Made by a program: the position numbers and the translations under genes
Assembly: GCA_003342895.1 (NCBI GenBank)
Contig: PTFA01000366.1
Location: 62,001-126,000 of the forward strand
From: Casuarius casuarius
Taxonomy: Eukaryota > Chordata > Aves > Casuariiformes > Casuariidae
Direction: 5' to 3'
Length of the DNA stretch: 64,000 nucleotides
Notes under the pieces: model-generated
Databases searched by the model: none
What the model saw: the letters and a program-made list of their open reading frames with translations, nothing else
What the model was told of the DNA's origin: nothing
Shown: positions 1-10,600 of the stretch, in pieces
Layout of the letters: every line of letters begins with the position of its first letter
Numbering within the stretch: the stretch's first letter is position 1

Positions 1-2221
1 ACCAAGGACAATGGTGTAAGGAGTCCATTGGTCTACAGCAATAAATATCCAGAACAGCTTTAATCAACCAGCTTGCTTGTAAACATCATTTCTAGCATGT
101 ATCGAGCTGCCCTTGAACTTGGATTAACTCTGTCAATCATAAGCTGAGTGCTAACCTGGTTAATACATCATTTTTAGTTTAACAATAGGGAGCTAGCAAA
201 AACAGACTGAAAGTTCAACTGATTGAACTGACAGCAGAGACTCCTTCTAAAGGTATCATCTACATCTGAAGCTGCAGGTTTGCAGGACCTCCTTTGCCTC
301 AAATAGGACAGAGGCAGTCACTGTGAAGGGAAAAACCCCAGCTTTTTAATGGACTTTTGCAACACCAGCTTTTTAATAGCTTATATACGACTTTAACTTC
401 AGCTATCGAAGGCATATTATGTTCCATAACCCAATCATGTTAACATTTGTGAGTCATTCATCTCAAGATGACAGGCTTAGAAAGAAATCTGCAGAAGTAC
501 TGCTCCTCCCATCCACTAGTGGAAATGTGAGATGGCTGAGAAGCAGGACTAAAGTATTAGTACTCATTCTTCAGAAGCTAGTCAGTTTCTGAAAGAGTCT
601 GGCAGGAAACAGGCACATTTAGTTAGCTGTCATGTTCATGTTCCTTTACAGTCAGCTCACAGAAGCTTTGGTTTTAAGTAAAAGATGGCAGGTTTTTCCT
701 CTCTTGATGTTGAGTACTACAAAAAAAATAGTATTTTGTCATCATGTCTATTCAGAGAATCCACACATTCTCACCAAAAGAGCAACAAAACTGGACAAGG
801 TAAGATGTTAAATACTGGATCCCTTGGTATGTATAGTACTTGACTCTGTACTCACAGAATGGAGGATAATGGAAACCTACTCCAGTTCTTTAAGCTAAGC
901 CAGCTGCACTCTTCCTCCAGAGCCAGGTTTATTCACTCATTAAAAAATTCAATTCTTTACTTTATTAAAAAACTCAATCCTTACTCAAGGAGTTAACTCC
1001 TTCTGACCATCTCTAAAGAGGGCATGGGGTGCAGGGAGCAAACCAAGAGGAGTATTTCAGGTTGAACTTGCATCATCCCACCTCCAGGACCTGTGAGGTA
1101 AGGCATTTAGCTCATCTTAACTTTAGTGAGCCTTCTGTCTTCACAGGTGTTCAAGCTTTGGCCATGAGAATTAGTATGCTCTGGGTTAGATGTAGATACC
1201 TCAGAGGTCCACAAATGAGAAGCATGGCATGGCAGACTTCCCATACACAGGAAACTGCCTTGAGAAGAGCAGAGCTTTAGAAGACACCCAAACTTGGATA
1301 CCATACCACACCACCTAGAGGCCTTCACAATCAGATGAAACTGAAGTTCCAACCAAATTTCAAGTTCAAAAATACAAGATTTTTCCTAGAATAATGAGCT
1401 TGCTAAGTTTGCACAGAAGTTATTTTGAAATCTGGGTTCATTGTATCTAGATGTTTCTAAGTTGCAGCTAACAAATATCTTTTCTTGTCCATCAGCCATG
1501 TCAGCTGCTGTACACGAGACCACATACTGTTTCATCACCGGCAAGGTATCCTCCATGCATTAGTGCAGGCTTCACTACGATTCTGTGTCGCAAACGCATG
1601 GTTTGTAGTCACAGAACTGCCCAAACCGTAAGGTGCCAGGCTGGTGTACAGAACAAGTCAGACAGCACTAAAGCAAAGGAAATACTTTTTATGCCAGCAG
1701 CTCCTGCTATTTCAGTGGAGGAATGGCCTCTCAATAATTCCTTTCAAGGCAAGAAAACTGGACTGCAGTTTTCTATGAATTCCTGTCTAGTACTACAGCA
1801 GGACTTCATGCTTCTCAAGGAAGCCACCTGCGGGCAGGGTGTCAGACGAGCCCAGACAGCGGTGAGGGTGCCACGGCGCAGGAGCCCCGTCCGCGGCTCG
1901 TTAAGAGGAGGAGCGCGACGCTCCCCGAGGACTTCCACGGGAAAAGCGCAGCGACCTGCCGCAGCGCGGGGACGCGGCGCTCCCCCCGCGCCACACACGC
2001 GTGTCGGCGGATCACCCGAGACCGGCGGGGCCGCCGGGCGGCTCGGACAGAGGGCGACCCCTTCACCCCGGCCCGAGGAGGGGCCGCGGCTCTGTCCCCG
2101 CAGCGGGCCACGCCGCCTCCCCCCCGCCAAGGGCCGCGCTTCGCGCCGCCGCCCCCTCCCCCACGCGGCCGAGGGGGGAGGGAGCCGCCCGCGCGGCGGC
2201 CCCGCCGCCTAACGGACTCAC
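1..2221 (-). other. TXN: TXN intron 1 (partial, runs off left edge)
   Basis: This is sequence downstream of the TXN exon 1 donor on the minus strand. The donor reads GTGAGT from 2221. I looked on the minus strand for the next thioredoxin exon, which should carry the WCGPCK active-site motif, and found none, so the rest of the gene lies left of the window. Positions from about 1850 to 2221 are very GC-rich and belong to the CpG island; below about 1800 the composition is ordinary. The open frames here on both strands (for example 1598-2212 +) have no recognisable motifs and the long ones follow the GC-rich part. Confidence 0.75.
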
Positions 2222-2245
2222 CAGGCTGCCCACGGTCTTCACCAT
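2222..2245 (-). CDS. TXN: Thioredoxin, first coding exon
   Basis: Thioredoxin is a small cytosolic and nuclear dithiol oxidoreductase. It reduces protein disulfides through a CGPC active site and is recycled by thioredoxin reductase and NADPH. Only the first coding exon is here. On the minus strand an ATG at 2245-2243 in a good context (GCCGTCGCC before it, G after it) starts eight codons, MVKTVGSL, ending exactly at a GTGAGT donor. Vertebrate TXN also has an 8-codon first coding exon ending in phase 0; from memory the chicken protein starts MVKSVGNL and the human MVKQIESK. The active site, in the next exon, is outside the window. The short length limits the evidence, but the start context, donor, CpG-island setting and position beside SVEP1 all agree. 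Confidence 0.88.
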
Positions 2246-2303
2246 GGCGACGGCCGGGGCGACGACGGCTACACGGAGAGAAGGGCGCCAAGTGGCTCGT
2301 CCC

Positions 2304-2315
2304 CGCGCACGCGCG
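2304..2315. promoter_or_regulatory. NRF1 consensus site in the TXN promoter
   Basis: The 12 bases match the NRF1 consensus YGCGCAYGCGCR at every position (CGCGCACGCGCG on +). The site is 59-70 bases upstream of the TXN start codon, a usual distance for NRF1 sites near CpG-island start sites. NRF1 typically controls housekeeping and mitochondrial genes. Binding is inferred from the motif only, and such matches are not rare in GC-rich islands. Confidence 0.55.
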
Positions 2316-2344
2316 TCCCGCACGGCACCACACTACGCGCCGCT

Positions 2345-2744
2345 NNNNNNNNNNNNNNNNNNNNNNNNNNNNNNNNNNNNNNNNNNNNNNNNNNNNNNNN
2401 NNNNNNNNNNNNNNNNNNNNNNNNNNNNNNNNNNNNNNNNNNNNNNNNNNNNNNNNNNNNNNNNNNNNNNNNNNNNNNNNNNNNNNNNNNNNNNNNNNNN
2501 NNNNNNNNNNNNNNNNNNNNNNNNNNNNNNNNNNNNNNNNNNNNNNNNNNNNNNNNNNNNNNNNNNNNNNNNNNNNNNNNNNNNNNNNNNNNNNNNNNNN
2601 NNNNNNNNNNNNNNNNNNNNNNNNNNNNNNNNNNNNNNNNNNNNNNNNNNNNNNNNNNNNNNNNNNNNNNNNNNNNNNNNNNNNNNNNNNNNNNNNNNNN
2701 NNNNNNNNNNNNNNNNNNNNNNNNNNNNNNNNNNNNNNNNNNNN
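2345..2744. other. Assembly gap (400 N)
   Basis: An unbroken run of N inside the TXN CpG island, upstream of exon 1. It probably hides GC-rich promoter or 5' UTR sequence. The round length of 400 may be an estimate, so distances across it are nominal. Open frames that cross it are artefacts. Confidence 0.99.
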
Positions 2745-2778
2745 GGCGGGGGGAGGCGAAGCGCCCGTCGCCGTGGCC

Positions 2779-2785
2779 TGAGTCA
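2779..2785. promoter_or_regulatory. AP-1 / ARE-like site (TGAGTCA)
   Basis: A perfect AP-1 heptamer lies nominally about 535 bases upstream of the TXN start codon, across the gap. Read toward TXN it is TGACTCAGG, one base from the antioxidant response element core TGACNNNGC. TXN is a known NRF2 target, so a stress-responsive role is plausible, but this is a motif match only. Confidence 0.4.
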
Positions 2786-2845
2786 TGGCGGCGTGCGGGC
2801 GGAGGGCGGGCCCCGCGTCGCGGCTGGCCCCTGCTTAAAAGGAAA

Positions 2846-5800
2846 AAAAAAAAAACACCCACAACCCAGAAACCCTGTGACTTCGGAAAAAGTGCTGTGT
2901 AACGATGAGCAGGAAGTATTTCGGAGGCGCCGTCCTTACCCAGGCCCGTATGGTTTCCCTCCTTCTCCTCCTCCCCCTTTGCAGAGCCTCTCTCTGTACT
3001 GTGACACTGGAATTTGCACTACTGGAATTGGAGGGGCTGGGGAGAGAGGGCTGCGATTTTTGAAAAGTTAAAAGGCAGGCAAGGATCAGATTGGAAAAAT
3101 CCATTAAAGTTGTTTTTTCTTTTCTTTTTTGGCCAACACCAAGAGGACAAGCAGAGCGGCATTGCCTTATTTTGGGCTGCAGGCTTTCCACAGTACCAAA
3201 GTGTTCACTTACATAAGCCACCGTAAGTTCACTTACCCCGTCATAAATACTAAAATTAATAATCAGTGACACACCAGGCATCTTTAGTAGTTCCCTTTTT
3301 GGAAGGGGTCTGCCCACACAGAAATAGCCCACACAGAAATAAATCCTTTCAGCTTTAAAACCAAGTGGACTCTGTCATGAAAACTTCTTTTTATTTGCAT
3401 TTATTTCACGCTCAGCATCTGTCTTGTGCTTCAGAAGGGTCTTCCCTTCGCTCTGCTACACGCTGGAGGCTAGTGGGCTCATGTAGGACCTGAGGAACTG
3501 ATACGCTTTGCATTTTCTTCCCCTGTCAAGTGGACAAGTGTTTCTCTCCTAAGCTCTGATGATAGTCCTTCAGTTTTTTTTAAATAGATTGCTTTTCTAT
3601 GGAAAAAATGACCTGCCTGGTACCAGGACCCAAGTGGCCAAAATAGGGGTGAAACGACTCTCCTGTCTTCATGCCGAACTGGTAAGTTTTCATTTCTGAG
3701 CATCAGATCGCTGGATCCAGCTCTCTCCCTACGCAGGGTACAGGAAAAGTGATGTTCAGGGGATGGTTCGCACTGAGAAGAGTCATTCCTCGCAGACGTG
3801 AGTGCTTGCATGAGCACATCGTGTGTGCGGTGTTACTGCAGGCTTTAGCACTGGAGTTAGCAGTCTGTGAACGACTTGCTCAGGGATGCGACTGAGCAGA
3901 AGAAAGGAAGACTTATGAGAAGTTCCTGCGTAAAAAGGTGCTTCTTCATCCAAACGGGGGTGGGGGTGGGGAAATTGGCTTGGATTCAGCCTCCCATCCC
4001 AGTAATACTTGTCTTGGTATGTTGCTTTGCCTTGTGGACACCAAAAAGCTGACAGCACTCCTCACTGCCTTAAAGTTTACCGTATGCAATTTATGTTGGG
4101 AATCTCTTAAACTGGAAATTTATATTGGGAATAATATCTTTTTATATGTTGGAAGTTTGTTTAATGAGTGGCTTAGTACAGCAGTACAACCACGACCACC
4201 TCTCGGTCGTCTTTTCCGACCCTGCTGTGCCACCCCCTTGGTCTTTTTCCCTGCTTTTGGGCGCAGCTCTTGCCTGCATGCACCACCGCAGGTCCCTGCT
4301 CTGCCTGGCCCTTTCCGAGCCTGGCTTTGCCTGCCTGTGCGTGGCACTCGTGAGGCCGCCCTGCTGCCCCTTCGCTGCTGGGCGCTCCCCGCTCTCTGGA
4401 GGGCTGCCGACGAGGCCCCAGCCCGGGTGCATTTTTCCCTGTGCTCCTTTGCGGACGTGCAGCTGCTGAGTCTGGAGGCCAGAAGGGAACACCTTATCAG
4501 CCAAGGGCACTCCGCTTTAAAACCTGCTAGCAGCTGGCATAAAATGAAGCAGGAACCTGGGCTGCCTTCAGAACGCACTCCCAAAACACCCCGGCACAAC
4601 AAAGCTTTGCAGGGCTCATGCAGAAGATAGGGCAGAAAAGGGAAGAAAATACCTCTCCCCAGTAAGAAATTCCTTAGTACTGCTTTCTGTAGACGAGCTC
4701 ACATGGAGAAATTCAGTGTGAACTATGCCCTTCAGAGTGGAGAGGTGTTTCAGTGCAGCCCCACGAGCACTCACCATCTGTTGCCATCGGGCCTCTTGGT
4801 GTGCTTGGGAGTCAGATACAAGCTTAAGTGTACAGCAGTTTGAAGTCCAAAATGTTGCTTTGGTGTTGTTGTATGAAAGCCTAAAGTAACTGGAATGTAA
4901 TATAATTTGTGAACTGTACTTGACTGTTAGAGAAGTGTGTATTAGTTAATGTCATCACAATGCATAAAAAATATGACACAGAGGAATGTGGATCCTTTTG
5001 CTGGGAAAAAAAAACAGAAAACACACCCTGTTTTCATATTATTATTTTTAACTATGGAATGTCTCTTTGTGTAGCTAAACAGTCTTGAAGCTGTCCCTCG
5101 CACACAACCACGCAATTGCGTGGGCCTTTACTTTCTCATGAGGCCTCCCTCCTGCCCACCTTCCTCAAGGCAATAAATTCAATGTGCTGTTTTCCCCCAA
5201 GTCGCTGAAACGGAAACATAGCCATTAAAAATACTCAAGTCCACTGTGGACAAATTTTGTGTTTCACAGATAGCTATATGGCATGTCATATAAAATTGCT
5301 TGCTGACAGAAGACTCTCAGCGAGGAACTGTAAATGCAGAAGAGAACCAGGAAGCTCTTTTAAAGACACGTCCTTGGTCTTTAGGAACATTGTTTTGGTA
5401 GCTGCTTAAAGTCAGTGAATGTGGCTTAAAAAAGGACCCAGTAAAAACGAAAAAAAAAATTCAAAAATCAGTGTGTAGAAAGTTTCACTTGCAAAAGCTT
5501 TGAAACATTGGTTAACACTCATGACACCCCTGCATTACGGGAATGAGTTACTGCACTCATTTGATGTGTGGAAAGACTGTGGGAGAAAAAATTGGCATGT
5601 CTAAATTTAGGAACCCTCAAGTGAATTAATCAGCTTCCCTTAGAGGTAGCCAAATAAAAAGGGATGTGTTTTTGGAGAACCCGTGCACCCCATGACCCTC
5701 ACAAGCATCAAGATGGGAATTCAGTAAGAATTTGACCTCTTTTAGTCATGTAACTGACTTTAAAGTTCCCATGAGAGAAGCCGTTTTTTTAAAGTCTGCT

Positions 5801-7530
5801 TGTGTTCATTGCTGTCCTTTATCAGAGAAGAATAATATTCACTAAAAGTGGCAAGGGCCTTCACCTGGAGCCTGCCATTACCTTCAGTAAGGTCAGCATC
5901 AAACCCTTGGGAGTTTTCTGCATGCATACAGACAGCAGACATTGCAAACTGTAACTGCATATGAAAATCATAATAATTTAACTCTGTGTAGTGTTCACCC
6001 CGCCATGCAACAGCACAGCGGTGTAGAGACACTCCACTTGAGGTACATATACCAGAAACTGCAAAGCCTGGTATCAGGGCTCTGACAGATGAGGTCTAGT
6101 AAAACATGCCGAGGCATCTTGCTGCCTGCTGTGAGAGCAGATCCTGGCAGGGCAGCAGAGCGGGTGGGAAGGTGTGCAGGCGGTGGCTCCAGCAGCTGTG
6201 CTTCGCTGGCTGATAGCTTTCTGTGAGCCACCAGGGAAGGCAGGTTTGCAGGAAACAGGGTAGCCTTCCAGAAGCACTGCAGAGATGTGTTAGCTCAGCT
6301 TACTTTCCGGTGGCAGACCGACCAGTTGGATAGGTCTGAAATCATGGCATCTGTTTGCATAGATGGCCCAGAGTTGGAGCCAGTGCTCCAAGCGAGACAG
6401 TCCTGCGGCCCCACTCAGGCGCCTGCTGGCACTGCCTGCCCTGTAAGTAGCCTTCTGGCTAGACTAGTTTGTCTGGCAGTTAAGGGTAAGCAAACTTGTT
6501 GGGCTCTGGAGATGTGAATTGGCTCTCTAGGGCTTTTTCTCTGAATTATCTTTTTTTCTCCTTCGTGACCTGGTTAATGTTCTTGGCAGGATAAAATGCC
6601 ATCCTGCACTGAGACCCTATGTGGGGCTGAGGGTCTGCAACCAGATATGCTGTCTGTGGCATTGCAAAGTGCTCACGAACAGAAAGTCAGCCCTTGCAGG
6701 CTTCAGGGTGTGAGTGCGCAGTAGTCACTCGTGTCTCATTTCTGCATAGGCACGTGACAGTGAGGAAAAGCAATACTGAAAAGAAAAGAGAAGGTGGGCA
6801 CCCAGATCCAGCAGCTTGTGTTAACTTCGCACAGTTTCATCCAGTTCTTATGAGCATATCTTAGACAAACTTCTGTCTTCCCAAAACACTAACATTATAC
6901 GACTGCTCAAATGTGTGATGCAGTAAAGGGACAGCTGTGGGACAAATATTACCATAGCCATGCCACAGATGGTCAGGCATGTTCAGCATTAAGCAGTGGT
7001 GCAGACAGTTGCAGAAATGAGGAAGCTGCTAGAGGGAAAAACTACAGGAACAGCCACATCAGATTTTATCTTTGGAGGGCCAGATTATTTGCTAGTGCCT
7101 TATAATGAAAATTAGGACTGTTCCATCTAGCTCTGACATTGCAACAAAGCAGCAGTCTTTAACTGTACTTTCCTTCTAGTCTGCTTTTCTGGAAGATTTT
7201 GCTTTTATAAATGGCCTATTACAGGTGTAATAAATACTTAATAATTAGATAAGTGTTCTGGGTGTTGTGCCAGCATAAGTCACAAAGTAAACACACCTCT
7301 CTCTCCCAGGATCATGTACTAGTGATGTAATTACCCAGATGTGATCTCTTTGGAACATTTGGCATAGCATTTCTAGTGGTGCCTGCTTAAAAGATGAGAG
7401 GAGAAACTGAGGATAAAAAGGAGAACAAGAATCTCAGCTGCAGTTTGTTTTCCGTAACAAGACCGAAGTCTCAGGGAAGAGGAAGGGATGGAGCAAGCAC
7501 ACCTGCATGTTTCCTAGTGGAGCCTGGCAT
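2846..7530. other. Intergenic spacer, left part
   Basis: No gene is supported. The longest open frame (3938-4630 +, 230 codons) sits over a GC-rich stretch at about 4190-4440 that is open in several frames on both strands. It has no recognisable domain. A short direct repeat (GCCCACACAGAAATA twice) occurs at about 3311-3341. From about 4650 to 7500 the sequence is ordinary unique-looking DNA. Confidence 0.6.
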
Positions 7531-7539
7531 GCTGCTGAA

Positions 7540-7625
7540 TCCGTCTGTGCCTCATGTTCCCCACTGCAAAATGGGAACAAGAGCATGCAGGGACTCAGGA
7601 AGCTAAATGCTTAACAATATCACAA
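7540..7625 (+). repeat. MIR-like SINE remnant
   Basis: The stretch reads like the right part of a MIR element: TCTGTGCCTCA, then a pyrimidine-rich piece, then CTGCAAAATGGGAACAA. This matches the order TCTGTGCCTCAGTTTCC...TCTGTAAAATGGGGATAA as I remember the MIR consensus. It is short and diverged, so the family call is tentative. Confidence 0.45.
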
Positions 7626-10600
7626 GGTGCTCATACCAGAGGGCAGCAGTGACCAACGAAATGCCAAGCATGTGGAAGGATAACTGAAATCAGCCTTGAG
7701 CACTACCCTACTTGCAATGCAGCCTGGTGCTGAGAGACTTGTTTCAAGTTGCTAGCTCAGTCCTTGGAGCAATCGGGCATGGCTCCGTGAAGCACCAAGC
7801 TCGTAATCAGTTTGCCATGGAGTAAAAAAGAAGTTTGAGGCCTGGTCAAGGCACAAAGTTGGGCATTTGTGTTCTGTGATTGCTCTGCTGGCCCTGGGTG
7901 TCTGCAGAGCAGTACGTCAGGGTTTTGTTAAGAAATTCCCCTGGAAAGCAGATAATGAGAAGTTTTCTCCTTCCCTGAGTGGTTTGGATTATCAGTTTTG
8001 TGTCCAGAAAAGAATAAGAACTGTTTTTACCTGATCATAGTTTCAAATAAGTGCAGGCATGTCCGCACAAGTTGTTGGTGCACGGGTAGAGATGTCTCTG
8101 AGGAAGCAAGTCATGTGTGATCCTTCAGGAAGAAGTCTCATTCCCAGTAAGTGCCTATGTTTTGTGTGTGGAGCAAGAAAGCAGACTCACATGGGTGTGG
8201 CTTCCAGGGTATTAGCCCAGATTTTCTGATTCAGAATTTGACTCTCTTGGCCAACATAAAATGAATACCTGGAAAAAACAAATATATGCTCTTAGTCATG
8301 TAGATGGTATCCTGGTTATCAAAGGGTTCTCATGAAATAACATCCCTGGATTGGTACTACTCAGGTACGGCAGCAGAATCCATTGGGTCCTGTTTATCTT
8401 CTCTGTCCCAAATACAAGTTCTGTGAATGCAGTAGAGTGGGTTTAGTGATATCTCAGCTCTCCTTGGTGTGTTGTCAATGAAGTAGTATTCATGTCTGTG
8501 TTAAAAGCAGTGCAAAATCATGCCTGGATGGTTTGTAAAGCAATGTAGAGAGACTTCAAGCTGTAATTATACTTAACCACTTTTTAAAAGCTCAATTAAC
8601 TGACAGAAAAAAATTCATATACATTGGAGGCAGGCTTATGTGGTTTCACTGAGAGTTTCCTCTCACCACTGCCATTCAGATGTCCTAGTATCAAGCCCAA
8701 GTCTGATCTGCAGAGTGAACACTTACTTGTTTAATGCCTTTTGGCAGCCTGCTGAGACAGAGCACCCTACGCTATTTGCAGGAGGTAGCATGTGAGAAGT
8801 AGCGTGGGGAAGATGGAGGTTCAGTTCTTATTTTTGCTTTGCATCATATTCAAATTACAAACTAGTCAGAGTGAAAGACTTTGCTTTGGTGTATCCATCT
8901 CTTTTGGAACAACCCTTTTGCTTTTGTTTCTCTCTCTCTCTTTTCCAGCTTCTTTTTCCCTTGTTTTTTTTTCATTCTTGACCTCTCTCAGGTTTTCATC
9001 CCTCTCCTCATCATGCTCTGTTCCTCCTTGGCTGGAAATATTTGCAGGGTTAAAAAAAGCATTTTCCACTTCTATGTAGTTCAGAATCTGCTTAACCCAC
9101 CTCTGCCTACCTGCATGACTGGAAGGATGACGGACCCAGATGCTGAGCCTCCAGGTATTTCTTCTGCATAAGCTGCAGAGCAATCCAAAGACTTAGACCT
9201 TCAGCAGTGACTTATGTGCCAGGGCTGATTTAATAATATTTGATGTCGTTCTTATGCCAAGGCCAGAACAGTTGTCTCAGACCTTACCAGGACCGCATGT
9301 GGGTTCACATACTATCCTTCCAGAGTTGCACATTTCTCAGGTCATCACAGTGAAGAATTAGGCCCCAGTGTCCCTAAGTTGAGGCCTGGTATGATACTCT
9401 ACATGGTAGATGGCAGTCTTAAAAAAAAGAAACAAAAAACCAGAACAGATGCTCAGCATTGCATCATCTCCCTAGCTTGTGGGTGTGATATCTTCCTTAG
9501 GACCTCCATACTTCCGCTCTTACTTGCGTGCTTCTGTTGGGACCTTTCAGTTAGCAAGACTGAGATTTTAGCAGGCACAGCTAAGAGCTGGCAGCAGTGG
9601 GGAGGAAAAATAGTGAGAAAGAGCGTGGCAGGCTGTTTTTGGGCCTCCTTTCCTGGGATGTCTCAAGCCTTCCACCTAGCTTTAGCCAGAGGGGAAGGCA
9701 GGCCAAGTTGAAGGCAGCCAGCCTTTCAGCAATGTGAACCTCAGAGCACTGCACATCGCCTCAGTGTTGTTTTCTCTTCTTGCATCGTCAGCTGTCCCTG
9801 TGCCAGGGGGGATGAAGGGACTCTCAAAATGCAGGTGTATGTTTGCTTCTACAGTGCATAAAACATTAGCCTCTCAATTCCTCATCCAGAAATGAGGTTG
9901 CTCCAGCTCTTGACAAGGTAAAATCAGGCTCAGGTTATGTGAGGACATGGAGCGAAGTTTGAAAAGTGATTTCATAGTGATTGAAAGTGATTTCATAGTG
10001 GCTCACAAACAGAAATGTAATCCTTGCTGAAGTGAGATATGCACAAGCTCCGGTGTCCAAAAATATGCATGCAATTGCATTTCTGTGTCTGAACAGGTGA
10101 TCATTAAAAGCCTGTGTTTATGCTGCACCTCCAGCTGACAGTTTTCAAAGCGATTGCATTTTTGGGTATGCAAAATATGCAGTGTCCAAATGCAGAAATC
10201 TCACATGACCAATTTTAGAGTGAAGAAATGGGCGGGAAGATGGTCACCACATCCTGGAAAAAAATAGGTTCTTTGAAGGTATCTGTAATATAGAATTTGA
10301 AAACCAGGGCATCCAAAATCGGTAGCCAGATCAAAACAAGCTGAGGGCTCATCTTCTGCCGAGATGCCCTGAAGCAGACAGGATAAAACAACAGCACCTA
10401 GCTGCCTCACAAGACATTCAGCTGCTTGCTTACCTCTTCCATGTGCTCAGGTGTGGCAGTGGTTCATGCCATTACAGGAAGGCTTGAGGAACAGTAAAAA
10501 CAAGAGCCTCAGATTGCAAAGGCTCCACTCTAGCCTGCCTAATCAACGGCTGGCTATTGCAACCCGTTGCTGAATCTGGGCAGAAGACATGCTGTGCAGA

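Larger units (their letters stand above)
1850..2840 (-). promoter_or_regulatory. TXN: CpG-island promoter and 5' UTR of TXN
   Basis: A block of very high GC content, dense in CG dinucleotides, surrounds TXN exon 1 and continues on both sides of the assembly gap. Visible elements are a perfect NRF1-type palindrome at 2304-2315, a GC box (GGGCGGG) at 2804-2810 and a TGAGTCA at 2779-2785. I saw no TATA box close upstream of the ATG, which fits a dispersed CpG-island promoter. The transcription start cannot be fixed from sequence and may lie in the bases just above 2245 or inside the gap. The island could also drive transcription to the right. Confidence 0.8.

Noticed and set aside
1598..2212. 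204-codon + strand open frame in the CpG island
   Set aside because: Arg/Pro/Gly-rich translation of GC-rich DNA on the strand opposite TXN. No domain, and overlapping open frames occur on the other strand.
1842..3071. Long open frames crossing the N run (1842-2786 -, 2001-3071 +, 2269-2862 -)
   Set aside because: They are long only because N codons are not stops. The real coding here is the eight-codon TXN exon.
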